NCBI RefSeq assembly: GCF_036345255.1
Contig: NZ_CP107783.1
Location: forward strand, 806,001-870,000
Origin: Streptomyces sp. NBC_00569
GTDB taxonomy: Bacteria > Actinomycetota > Actinomycetes > Streptomycetales > Streptomycetaceae
DNA: 64,000 bases
Direction of reading: 5' to 3'
Part shown: positions 19,265-28,606 of the stretch, piece after piece
How the letters are laid out: every line of letters begins with the position of its first letter
Numbering within the stretch: the stretch's first letter is position 1
Translations under genes and position numbers: made by a program
Notes under the pieces: generated by a model
The model's database searches: none
Told to the model about the DNA's origin: nothing
The model's input: the letters and a program-made list of their open reading frames with translations, nothing else

Positions 19265-19339
19265 TGCAAGATCCTCCGCGGCTGCCGCCTCAAGGACGAA
19301 GGCGTTCACCATGCCGTGCTCGGCATCGCCCGCCTATAG
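19265..19339 (+). pseudogene. C-terminal relic of a second related transposase
   Basis: The plus strand encodes KILRGCRLKDEGVHHAVLGI followed by AR and L, then TAG. This matches the C-terminus of the transposase at 18008 (KILRDCRLKGDGVHHAMLGI) in 16 of 20 residues. Nothing upstream of this segment continues the similarity, so roughly nine tenths of the gene is missing. It is in inverted orientation to the intact copy and lies next to the right 24-bp end. Confidence 0.85.
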
Positions 19340-19416
19340 AGCCTCACCCACACCAGATGAGGCACAGCGTCGCTGGTCAACCGGCATGTCGTAGATCATT
19401 TACGGGACAGCCCTTA

Positions 19417-20301
19417 GAGGTCCTAACAAAGGCGTTGGACGTGGCGGTGCGTGATGAGGCAGGTGGCGAGTCCGAGGAAGGCCTCGTGGATGTCGTCGCG
19501 TCTTTCCCAGCGGATGCGTAGGCGGCGGAAGCCGTGCAGCCAGGAGATCGTCCGCTCGACGACCCAACGGAAGACACCCAGACCGGAGCCGTGCGGTTGA
19601 CCGCGTTCGGCGATCACCGGGCGGATGCCACGTGCCCGCACCAGGCGCCGATATTTGTCGTGGTCGTAGCCGCGGTCAGCGAAGAGCAGGTCGGGCCGAC
19701 GCCGTGGCCGGCCGACAACACCGCCGACGGCGGGAATCTTGTCGAGCAGGGGCAGCAACTGCGTGACGTCATTACGGTTTCCACCAGTCAGCGACACCGC
19801 AAGCGGGATCCCTTGCCCGTCGGTGATGACGTGGTGCTTGCTGCCCGGACGTGCGCGGTCGACCGGACTGGGCCCGCTTTTGGGCCCCGCCGGGCCGCCC
19901 GGACATGGGAAGAGTCGATCACCGCCCGAGACCAGTCCAGCTGGTGCTTCGACCGCAGTTCCTTCAGCAGCACTACGTGGAGCTTGTCCCACACGCCGGC
20001 CTCGTTCCAGGCGGCCAGGCGCCGCCAGCAAGTCATGCCTGAGCCGAAGCCCAACTCCTGGGGCAGGTACTCCCATTGGATACCGGTGTGCAGGACGAAC
20101 AGGATCCCGCACAACGCTTGGCGGTCCGGCACTCGCGGTCGGCCCTCAACCAGCTTCGGGACCGGCTTGGGCAGTAACGGCTTGATGAGCGACCACAGTT
20201 CGTCCGACACGATCCATGGCCGCGACTGACGTTTCCCCATGAACAGACCAACGACCCGACAAGCCAACAGTCACATGATCGACAGCTTTTGTTAGAGCCA
20301 C
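19417..20301 (-). mobile_element. Insertion sequence C, IS5 family (IS427-type), with TTA target duplication
   Basis: A unit of 885 bp with imperfect terminal repeats (GAGGTCCTAACAAA at the left, GTGGCTCTAACAAA as read inward from the right; 11 of 14 agree). It is flanked by TTA at 19414-19416 and 20302-20304, the TNA target duplication typical of this IS group. It encodes one transposase in two overlapping frames. The left TTA is also the last three bases of the middle unit, so the two elements abut. The right end lies about 140 bases upstream of the rox start codon. Confidence 0.92.
19423..20240 (-). CDS. IS427-type transposase made by -1 frameshifting (orfA/orfB)
   Basis: orfA begins MGKRQSRPWIVSDELW at 20240 and carries the N-terminal DUF4096-like domain (LPQELGFGSGMTCWRRLAAW) and the first catalytic Asp (AVIDSSHV). 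orfB, in the -1 frame, carries GSKHHVITDGQGIPL, the second Asp (LLFADRGYD) and the Glu (WVVERTISWLHGFRRLRIRW). The frames meet at the heptamer CCCAAAA (minus strand, 19878-19884), read as C-CCA-AAA in frame 0 and CCC-AAA after slippage, a canonical -1 site. The fused product would have about 272 residues. This is a normal arrangement for the group, so the gene is probably functional. Confidence 0.9.
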
Positions 20302-20305
20302 TTAG

Positions 20306-21868
<1,563 letters not shown>

Positions 21869-21915
21869 GTGCATGAGTGCGGGCAGAAGGGCCTCGTAGG
21901 CGCGAAATGAGATGA

Positions 21916-21953
21916 ATGAGGGGCCGCCCAAGTCGCGTTGGGCGGCCCCTCAT
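21916..21953 (+). terminator. Terminator after rox
   Basis: A 16-bp perfect stem (ATGAGGGGCCGCCCAA at 21916-21931 and its complement at 21938-21953) encloses the loop GTCGCG. It begins 48 bases past the rox stop. Confidence 0.87.
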
Positions 21954-22265
21954 CCGTCCCCGATGACCGCCCCACCCATCCGCGCCCCGGAACCTTCCGA
22001 GAAGCGGAACTCCGTCCCCAACTCGCCTGCTCCGCACGGGAGTTATTCAACCTTCACCCCTCGGATCACAACCCTGATCAAACCATGTTGATCGTCACGT
22101 CGTGATGGAACTGGTTGCCTTCTTCGCCCGGTTGGCCTGGTTGCCCGGGCGCCGCCGCTCCCCATGGGAATACTTGCCGCGACATCGAATGCATGTCGGA
22201 ATTCGAGGCCGACCGGCCAAGTCCCGCCCCGGCAACCTGGGCGGAGCACCTCCGCCTTCGGCGGC
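21954..22265. other. Gene-free stretch between rox and the nuclease relic
   Basis: No open frame here has coding character or a ribosome-binding site. Composition is less biased than in neighbouring genes, as expected for decaying sequence. Together with the relic at 22266 and the region 22380-22747 it makes about 800 bases of non-functional DNA. Confidence 0.5.
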
Positions 22266-22379
22266 AGCCGGTACGAGACGACCTGGTCGCCCTGGGCGAA
22301 GTTTCGCATCCGTGACCGCGCGGTGGGCATCACTCTGCCGGCACCGAAGGACACCGGCCCGAACCCGGACTTCGACAAC
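22266..22379 (+). pseudogene. Relic of a second NucA/NucB-type secreted nuclease gene
   Basis: This frame reads SRYETTWSPWAKFRI, then ITLPAPKDTGPNPDFDN. The linker of the intact nuclease gene at 23459-25465 reads SLYETSWSPWAPFRV, then LTLPAPDYTSPDPSALDN. The relic is on the opposite strand from the intact gene, and neither the signal peptide nor the catalytic domain remains. The following 370 bases contain no recognisable gene until the next start at 22748. Confidence 0.7.
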
Positions 22380-22747
22380 TCTTGTCAGCCCGAGCCCAGT
22401 TGGGGCGCCGTCGACACCAAGAGGCCGGCCGCCAAGGCCGAGCGGCTGCGACATGGTGTACGCGCCGGCCGGCTGCGTGAGGCGTGACTACATGCCGGGG
22501 TATGCAGTCAACCCGGCGAGGGCACCGGCCGCTGCCGCACACACGTGGCTGATCAACACCAAGATCCGCAAGGGCGCGCCCCTGAAGCGGCGCGGCAGCG
22601 GGAAGCGCACCGCTCCCTGACCCCGCGCAGGGACGCTGAGCGGCTTCCAGGGCTGTCGGAGCTGCCGGTGCCCGATGAACCGTACTGCGCACCAGACGTA
22701 GGCCGTTCCCGCCGGTGATGTCGGTCCTTTCGAGTAGCGTGCAGTGC

Positions 22748-23389
22748 ATGACCGACACGATTGGCTGGATAGGGCAGCACACCAACAGCGATCAGCCTGC
22801 GCCGGGCAGGGGGATGCTGAGCGGGATCTCCCTGACCCTGGCCCGCGGTTTCGACAGCGACGACGAGTTCCTCATCAGCCTCGGTGCGGACCTCGACGAG
22901 CTGGCCGCCCGCACCCCCTACCAGGACCGGGGCCCGCTACCCGCCGACCATCACCCGGCGATGTACGGGACACACGGCGACTGGCTGTACGTCCTGGAGA
23001 ACTGGGGACGGGCGACCTGGTACACGGGCTACACGGGCGGCGTGAAGTCGATGCGCCCCTACCCGGACGAGGAAATCATCTGCATCACCCTCAACGAATT
23101 CAGCCCTCCGCGGATGATCGTGCACGCGCCCGGCGACGGGAACGCCTACCGGGCCGAGTTCACCACCGACACCGGACAGGGATCCGCCCTCGACACCGCG
23201 CTCCAGGCGGCCGGGGCCGTCCTGGGGCCACGGCCCGAGGACGACGCAGACATCCCCGCGTACGAAGACCGGTTGGTGAACATCGCGGGCCCCGTGTTCG
23301 CCGCGGTCGGCACCTATACGGGAGTGCTCATCGACCAGACCGCCGTCACCACCGGCACTCTGCCCTACGTGGCGCTGCCCGCCGTCTGA
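22748..23389 (+). CDS. DUF6461-like protein, probably leaderless
   Basis: A protein of 213 residues starting MTDTIGWIGQHTNSDQ. No ribosome-binding site precedes the ATG; a -10-like TAGCGT at 22735-22740 ends seven bases before it, suggesting a leaderless mRNA. The layout (an opening LTLARGFDSDDEFLISLGA, a central GDWLYVLENWGRATW and a later FTTDTGQGSALDTALQAAG) resembles DUF6461 proteins, which are common and uncharacterised in streptomycetes. It is soluble, with no catalytic motif visible. It shares a bidirectional terminator with the convergent nuclease gene. Confidence 0.6.
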   Translation: MTDTIGWIGQHTNSDQPAPGRGMLSGISLTLARGFDSDDEFLISLGADLDELAARTPYQDRGPLPADHHPAMYGTHGDWLYVLENWGRATWYTGYTGGVKSMRPYPDEEIICITLNEFSPPRMIVHAPGDGNAYRAEFTTDTGQGSALDTALQAAGAVLGPRPEDDADIPAYEDRLVNIAGPVFAAVGTYTGVLIDQTAVTTGTLPYVALPAV

Positions 23390-23405
23390 TCTCCGGCACA
23401 ACGAG

Positions 23406-23442
23406 ACCGGCCCCACCCCGGGCCGGCGGGGGTGGGGCCGGT
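23406..23442. terminator. Bidirectional terminator between convergent genes
   Basis: ACCGGCCCCACCCC (23406-23419) pairs perfectly with its complement at 23429-23442. On the plus strand it is followed by CCTTT. It lies between the stop of the DUF6461-like gene at 23389 and that of the nuclease gene at 23459 and probably serves both. Confidence 0.9.
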
Positions 23443-23458
23443 CCTTTGCTCTACGGGG

Positions 23459-25465
23459 TCACTGCGCGGTCAGCTTGCAGATGACCGGCGTGCCTCCGCC
23501 GTTGTGGCAGGTGATCCCGGGCGTCATCCGGGTGTCCAGCCAATAGGCATCCTTGTCGCGAAGCCGCATGTCCTTCATGAAGGCGGAGAAGTGGCCGCCC
23601 ATGGACTCCTGGTTCTCCTTGCCGGAGATCGCGGACCGGCCACACACCTCCTTGAACGTGGGATCCGTACCGTCCAGGCTGAACAGGTGCATCGTCGTGC
23701 CGACCTTCTTGGCGAAGGTGCCCAGGCACGCGTCACCGGTCGGCGTGGTCTTGCCCGGCACCAGAGCCGGGTTCAGGCCGCCTTCCGTCGACGACATGCC
23801 GCCGCTGTTGTACGACGAGGCGAACGCGAACTCATCGCAGTTCAGTTCGTCCGCGACATCCGTGAGGGCGGAAGCGTCACCGTTCTCCGCGGCCCACCCG
23901 GTGGGGCAGATGCGGCCACGGCTGCGACTGTTCTGGTCGTTGTCGCCCATGTAGTACAGCGGCTTGCGCTCAGCCTCGGAGCCGGGGTGTGTCGGGTTGT
24001 ACGTCTGGATCAGCCAGCCGTGCGCTGCCGCCTGCGGGAACTTCTTCGCGTTGAACTCGTACGTGGGTGCGGAGTTGGCGAACACGCAGCCCGGGGTGAC
24101 GTCCTTGTCGACGTCCTTGGTGTCACAGCGGATCTGGTCCAGCTCGGACGTGTCCCCGCGGTAGTCCAACGACCACTGGTAGCCGGTCATGAACGGGCGG
24201 ATCTTCCCGTCCGACGGCAGGATCGCACCGTCGATCTGCACGTCCGGCTTGAACAGCTCCTGCGTGTTCACGCCCGAGGCGTCCCAGGTGTACGGCGTGG
24301 TGATCTCCGCCGAGTGCATCTCACCGGGAACCCACCAGTTCTTGCCCTTCCACGCCGAGGCGTCCGGCTGGATCGGCTTGCACGACCCCTGACAGAAGTG
24401 CTTCCCGAGGTTCAGGTCGATCTCGGCGAAGTCCAGCGGGATCTGCTGCGCGGGCTCGATCAGGAGGTGCTCGGTGAAACTGTTCGCCCCGTCGAGTTCC
24501 AGGGTCCGCACGAACATGAAGTACGCGATGGCGTCAGGGACACCGTCGGTGCGGATGACGACCGGCACCGACCGCACGTCACACTGCGTCTGCCGGGTGG
24601 ACAGGATGGACGGGAAGTCCGTGTTGCACCACGGGATTTCGGCTACCCCATCAGATGCGGCTGCCATCTTCTCGGCGACCTTCTTGGGCGCCTCGTCCTT
24701 CGTGAGCTGCTTACCGAAGCACACCTGACGGCCGTCGTCGTCCTTCGCGCTGCACTGCTCGGCAGCGGGCTTCGTCTTCGCGGCCAGCGTTGCGCCGGCG
24801 CCGAGCGGCTTCGTCTGGAGTCCGGACGGCGGGTTGTCGAGTGCCGAGGGATCCGGTGACGTGTAGTCGGGCGCGGGGAGCGTGAGATCGACCGGGGGCT
24901 CTACCCGGAACGGCGCCCACGGTGACCACGACGTCTCGTACAGGGACCCGTCGAACGCCGAGGTGTGGAACACGTAGTTCTGGTGCAGGGACAGCTTCCC
25001 CGGGGGAACGTCCACCGTGACGAGCGACCCGGAGGCGACGTAGGGGGAGACGATGACGCCGTACGTGGTGTCGTTCAGCTTGACCTTCGTGACCGGCTTA
25101 CCGGCCGCGTCCGCCGTCCACACCTCGAACGTCAGCGTCGACTTGTCGCCGTCGGCGTCGGTGACGGTGTTCTTGAGCTGGACCTTCTTCTGTGAGACGA
25201 CCCGCTGAAATCCGGCCGCGTCCTTCTTCGTCGACGGCGAAGCGACTGGGTTCTTTCCGGATACCGGGCGAGAACCGGCCGCGGCGATCGACCGCACTTC
25301 GGGACCGGCGGCGGGACGGGTGGACGGTGCGGCGTTCGGGTCCGGCTGCCCGGCACCCGCTGTGTCGGCGGCGCTTGCTGCGGCGCCGGTGCTTGCGAGC
25401 ATCAGCATGGCCACGCCGACGGCTATGCGTGAAACTATGCGTCTTCTTCTGGATGTACCAGACAA
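23459..25465 (-). CDS. Secreted protein with C-terminal NucA/NucB-type deoxyribonuclease domain
   Basis: A protein of 668 residues. The TTG start at 25465 is chosen because AGAAGGGG stands six bases before it and the protein then opens with a standard signal peptide (SGTSRRRRIVSRIAVGVAML, core, cleavage near ASA). An upstream GTG at 25537 has no ribosome-binding site. Residues about 80-190 form a FN3-like beta region (VTVDVPPGKL, ETSWSPWAPFRV). The C-terminal 200 residues contain ELNCDEFAFASSYNSGG and EVCGRSAISGKENQ, the NucA/NucB-type catalytic pattern with D-E, and several paired cysteines. A secreted DNase for nutrient or competition use is likely. A broken paralogue lies at 22266. Confidence 0.75.
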   Translation of the reverse strand: MSGTSRRRRIVSRIAVGVAMLMLASTGAAASAADTAGAGQPDPNAAPSTRPAAGPEVRSIAAAGSRPVSGKNPVASPSTKKDAAGFQRVVSQKKVQLKNTVTDADGDKSTLTFEVWTADAAGKPVTKVKLNDTTYGVIVSPYVASGSLVTVDVPPGKLSLHQNYVFHTSAFDGSLYETSWSPWAPFRVEPPVDLTLPAPDYTSPDPSALDNPPSGLQTKPLGAGATLAAKTKPAAEQCSAKDDDGRQVCFGKQLTKDEAPKKVAEKMAAASDGVAEIPWCNTDFPSILSTRQTQCDVRSVPVVIRTDGVPDAIAYFMFVRTLELDGANSFTEHLLIEPAQQIPLDFAEIDLNLGKHFCQGSCKPIQPDASAWKGKNWWVPGEMHSAEITTPYTWDASGVNTQELFKPDVQIDGAILPSDGKIRPFMTGYQWSLDYRGDTSELDQIRCDTKDVDKDVTPGCVFANSAPTYEFNAKKFPQAAAHGWLIQTYNPTHPGSEAERKPLYYMGDNDQNSRSRGRICPTGWAAENGDASALTDVADELNCDEFAFASSYNSGGMSSTEGGLNPALVPGKTTPTGDACLGTFAKKVGTTMHLFSLDGTDPTFKEVCGRSAISGKENQESMGGHFSAFMKDMRLRDKDAYWLDTRMTPGITCHNGGGTPVICKLTAQ

Positions 25466-25757
25466 AACGTGCCCCTTCTGATCCTGCCCACGTGTACCCC
25501 GGGGCAGGACTGGACGGTTAGATATGTCGCGCGCCACGGAAGTAGAACACGAGAGCGAACCGCCAACCTATGAACTCCCTGTGTTGGTGGGAGAGTTGGT
25601 GCACTCGCACAGAAGATTCCGAAACCTTCTGTTCATCCTGTGACTGGCCGGTAACCCTGGATAACCAGCGCATCCCTCGGCTAGCGTCGTGACCGAGTTG
25701 CCACACCCGGGGCACAAGGCCCTGTGCGACTAGCAACTTCGAGGGACGTCAAAGAAG

Positions 25758-26474
25758 TTGACGACTGCACTTCGCACCGAAACCTTCGCCGTACAGCCCT
25801 ACACACCCCACTGCCGCGTCATCCACGACGAAGGCGAACACGCCGTCATCGGCATCTCCTCGGGCAACGGATACTTCTCCCATCAAAGGGTCCTCGATCT
25901 GGCCGCATGGGGCCTGGACAACTTCCGTCAAGTCGATCTGATCTGGACCGACATGCACGTAGCCGAACAGTTCGAAGCCCTCGGCTACGGCTCCGTCGAA
26001 GCGCAGCGCAAGTCCGTCAAGAACCTGCGCGGCGTACGCGCCAAGGTGACAGCCGCCGTCGGATCACTGGACCCATCGGGGCAGCGACTGCGCGGACGCC
26101 CCATGTCGGACCTCGTACAGATCCCCGCCTACCGCAAGATCCGCGATGAGCTGGACGTCATGCTCAAGGACGACAAAGAGTTCCGCGACGTGTGTGACCA
26201 ACTCGCCGCCCGGTTCCTCGAGACGAAAGTCGGCGGCCTCGGCGCCACCCGGCAACAACGCCAGGCATGCATCCGCTACGTGTGCGCCGAAGTACCTCTC
26301 TTCCTCGACACCCCGGCCATCCTGGGCGTCTCCTCCAGCCTGAACCTCTACCACCAGGCCCTCCCGCTGGCCGACCTGCTGTACGCCCGCGGATCCGGCC
26401 TGCGCGCCTCCCGCAACCAGGGACACGCCGTCATCACCCCCGCCGCCGCTGACGACCAGGAGCACGCCGCATGA
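25758..26474 (+). CDS. Cyclodipeptide synthase, Rv2275-like (probable cyclo-Tyr-Tyr synthase)
   Basis: CDPS enzymes take two aminoacyl-tRNAs and form a cyclic dipeptide without ATP. It has 238 residues from a TTG at 25758; GAGGGA lies 11 bases upstream and AAGAAG immediately before. Catalytic Ser34 ([12 protein letters not shown]), Tyr174 and Glu178 ([18 protein letters not shown]) correspond to AlbC Ser37, Tyr178 and Glu182. The protein follows remembered M. tuberculosis Rv2275 through [28 protein letters not shown] and [17 protein letters not shown]. It overlaps the P450 start by four bases (ATGA), so the two are translationally coupled, as in the Rv2275/CYP121 pair. Tyr-Tyr specificity is inferred from overall similarity, not from pocket analysis. 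Confidence 0.9.
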   Translation: MTTALRTETFAVQPYTPHCRVIHDEGEHAVIGISSGNGYFSHQRVLDLAAWGLDNFRQVDLIWTDMHVAEQFEALGYGSVEAQRKSVKNLRGVRAKVTAAVGSLDPSGQRLRGRPMSDLVQIPAYRKIRDELDVMLKDDKEFRDVCDQLAARFLETKVGGLGATRQQRQACIRYVCAEVPLFLDTPAILGVSSSLNLYHQALPLADLLYARGSGLRASRNQGHAVITPAAADDQEHAA

Positions 26475-27694
26475 CCACCACCACGATCACCGGCTGCCCC
26501 GTCAACCACGACGCCGATCCGCTGCCCCGGTTCCCCTTCGACGCCAACGGCACACGGCTCCCCCATGAGATCGCACACCTGATCACCAGTGAGCCGGTCA
26601 AGAAAGTCCGCACCATCGCCGGCGCAGAAGCATGGCTCGTCTCCTCCTATCCCCTGTGCAGACAAGTCCTCGACGACGCCCGGTATTCGCTCAAGGACAC
26701 GTCCGCGCCCGGGATGCCACGTCAGTACGCGCTGACGATCCCCCCGGAGGTGGTCAACAACATGGGCAACATCACCGGCGCAGGCCTGCGCAAAGCAGTG
26801 TTGAAGGCCCTCAACCCCAAAGCCCCGGGCCTGGAAGACTGGCTTCGCGAGCATGCCGCGCACCTCGTCGACCGGATCATGGCCACCGGCGCCCCGAGCG
26901 ACCTCCGGTACGACTTCACCATCCCGTACTCGACCGGCCTGCACTGCTACATCCTCGGTATCCCACAGGCCGACTCCGCGGCACTGTACGGCTCCCTCGA
27001 CGTCGCGTTCATGAACAGCCCGCGCGAGATCCCCGCGGCGGCCATGAACTGGGACCGCGACATGGCCCACATGGTGATGCGCCTCAACGACCCCGACACC
27101 GGCGGTCTCATGGGTGAACTCGCCGCCCTGCGCGAGGATCCCGCGTACGACCACCTCACAGACGAGATGCTCGCCACCGTCGGCGTCACCATGTTCGGCG
27201 CCGGCGTCATCTCCGTCATGGGCTTCCTCACCATGGCGATCGTCTCCCTCATCCAGAACCTCGACCTCAAGGCCCGGCTCGTCGCCGAGCCGGACCTGAT
27301 CCCGGCCGCCGTCGACGAGCTGCTGCGCATCAACCTGTCCATCGCCGACGGCCTCCCGCGCATCGCCACGGAGACGATGCAGCTCGGAGACGTCACCGTG
27401 CAGAAGGGCGAACTCGTCCTGGTGCTCGTCGAGGCCGCCAACCACGACCCCGCCGAGTTCGACGACCCCCACACCGTGCGCCTGGACCGGCCGAACCCGA
27501 ACGCACACCTGAGCTTCGGCGGCGGCGGCCACTACTGCCCCGCCACCGCCCTCGGGAAGCGACACGCGCAGATCGCGATCGAGACCCTCCTCGACCGGAT
27601 GCCGAACCTCGATCTCGCCGTCCCGATCGAGCAACTCGTGTGGCGCACCGGCTTCATGAAGCGCATCCCCGAGCGCCTGCCAGTCCTCTGGTAG
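26471..27694 (+). CDS. Cytochrome P450 homologous to CYP121 (mycocyclosin synthase)
   Basis: A protein of 407 residues. It follows CYP121 closely from memory: [57 protein letters not shown] and a C-terminus [10 protein letters not shown]. The haem Cys is Cys356 in [17 protein letters not shown]121 joins the two tyrosine rings of cyclo(Tyr-Tyr) by a C-C bond. Pocket residues corresponding to Thr229, Ala233, Ser237, Phe168, Trp182, Val82 and Asn85 are kept, but Gln385 and Arg386 become Met396 and Lys397, and Met62 becomes Leu74. The reaction is therefore expected to be a cyclodipeptide oxidation of the same type, with the product uncertain. No ferredoxin gene is adjacent. Confidence 0.9.
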   Translation: MTTTTITGCPVNHDADPLPRFPFDANGTRLPHEIAHLITSEPVKKVRTIAGAEAWLVSSYPLCRQVLDDARYSLKDTSAPGMPRQYALTIPPEVVNNMGNITGAGLRKAVLKALNPKAPGLEDWLREHAAHLVDRIMATGAPSDLRYDFTIPYSTGLHCYILGIPQADSAALYGSLDVAFMNSPREIPAAAMNWDRDMAHMVMRLNDPDTGGLMGELAALREDPAYDHLTDEMLATVGVTMFGAGVISVMGFLTMAIVSLIQNLDLKARLVAEPDLIPAAVDELLRINLSIADGLPRIATETMQLGDVTVQKGELVLVLVEAANHDPAEFDDPHTVRLDRPNPNAHLSFGGGGHYCPATALGKRHAQIAIETLLDRMPNLDLAVPIEQLVWRTGFMKRIPERLPVLW

Positions 27695-27712
27695 ATCGCG
27701 CGCGGACGACAG

Positions 27713-27737
27713 GGGCCCTCGACACGTGTCGGGGGCC
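27713..27737 (+). terminator. Terminator after the CDPS-P450 operon
   Basis: GGCCC-CGACA pairs with TGTCG-GGGCC around a central CG, with one mismatched base on each arm. It starts 18 bases after the P450 stop, indicating that the operon consists of only these two genes. Confidence 0.7.
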
Positions 27738-27868
27738 GCTGGTCATGTCCCGTGCCGTCCTGGCAACTCGGACGTGACACCCGACGAGAATGAACGTGCC
27801 GCTTCTTCGAGGCCACGACGCTCGCGTACGGAACGCAGCAACTCACCTCGAACGAAGCGGAGTTCACA

Positions 27869-28435
27869 CTAGGGTGGTGGCCGGTGGCAGATTTGATCCA
27901 AGCCGTCACGGAGGCCGCTTCCTGCCGCAGGGGGAGCCGCTGATGCAGCTCGCAGAGCAACACGCCGCGTGACAAAAGACGTTCCGACCGGCACGACCAG
28001 TACGCCGGCGGTTACACCGAACGCGGCGGTGAGGCCGTTCAGCCACGCGTAGCCATGGCTGCTGGGGTACGTGGTTCCGTCGTCCAGCACGCAGTCGAAG
28101 CGCAGCGGCACGTAGGAAGTCCGGTGCCCGACCAGGTGCTGGAGGGTGCTGTCGTCGACGTCCGTGTCGCGGCACGAGGGCGCCGGAGACGAGGAGGCGC
28201 CGCTCTCCGACTCGTGCGCGGACAGCTGCACCGCGCCGAGCCCGAGCACGTACAGGCCGACCGCCGCTGCCGCCGCCATCGCGGCACACCACCGCAGCAG
28301 ATCTCGTGACCAGTCCGCCCGGCGGCCGGGAAGCGCGACGGAGATGAACTTGACGACCACCGCGACGATCCAGACGGGGATCGCGAGCAGAGCGGGCAGT
28401 GCCAGAAAGACGAACACGAGCCAGGCACCCTTCAC
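27869..28435 (-). CDS. Small membrane protein of unknown function
   Basis: A protein of 188 residues from a GTG at 28435 (KGAWLVFVFLALPALLAIP at the start). Two N-terminal helices (about 3-28 and 50-70) and one near 137-155 flank an extracytoplasmic loop containing two cysteines (PSCRDTDVDD and RFDCVLDD) that could form a disulphide. The C-terminal tail is alanine- and arginine-rich. It converges on the CDPS-P450 operon. No ribosome-binding site is clear. The function is not recognised, and a link with the operon is not implied because the gene is on the other strand behind a terminator. Confidence 0.5.
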   Translation of the reverse strand: MKGAWLVFVFLALPALLAIPVWIVAVVVKFISVALPGRRADWSRDLLRWCAAMAAAAAVGLYVLGLGAVQLSAHESESGASSSPAPSCRDTDVDDSTLQHLVGHRTSYVPLRFDCVLDDGTTYPSSHGYAWLNGLTAAFGVTAGVLVVPVGTSFVTRRVALRAASAAPPAAGSGLRDGLDQICHRPPP

Positions 28436-28606
28436 AGGCTTTCGGCGCGGGCGAGTTCACGGAGCGGAGCTCGGCCGCCTTGACCGGAGTAGACCTTCGA
28501 AGGCCTCGACAGGTTGTGGTCGTCGCCCGATCGTCACGGGTTCGGGTTCACCGGGTGGGACTCGCAGTACCAGGTAGATCCGCGCCGGGCGGTGCACAGT
28601 GGAGTC

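Larger units (their letters stand above)
17944..19416. mobile_element. Middle IS unit with perfect 24-bp ends, one intact transposase, a passenger gene and a second transposase relic
   Basis: The outer ends are a perfect 24-bp inverted repeat: TAAGGGCTGTCCCGTAAATG and four more bases at 17944-17967, mirrored at 19393-19416. Inside are, in order, an intact transposase on the minus strand, an unrelated 144-codon gene on the plus strand, and the last 25 codons of a second related transposase on the plus strand. The simplest reading is two copies of one IS in inverted orientation around a captured gene, the right copy mostly deleted and the inner end of the left copy reduced to AGATCAT near 18784. 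Composite-transposon behaviour is inferred. Confidence 0.75.

Noticed and set aside
27869..28435. A transporter gene belonging to the CDPS-P450 cluster
   Set aside because: It is convergent, separated by a terminator and too small for a known exporter, so no functional link is claimed.
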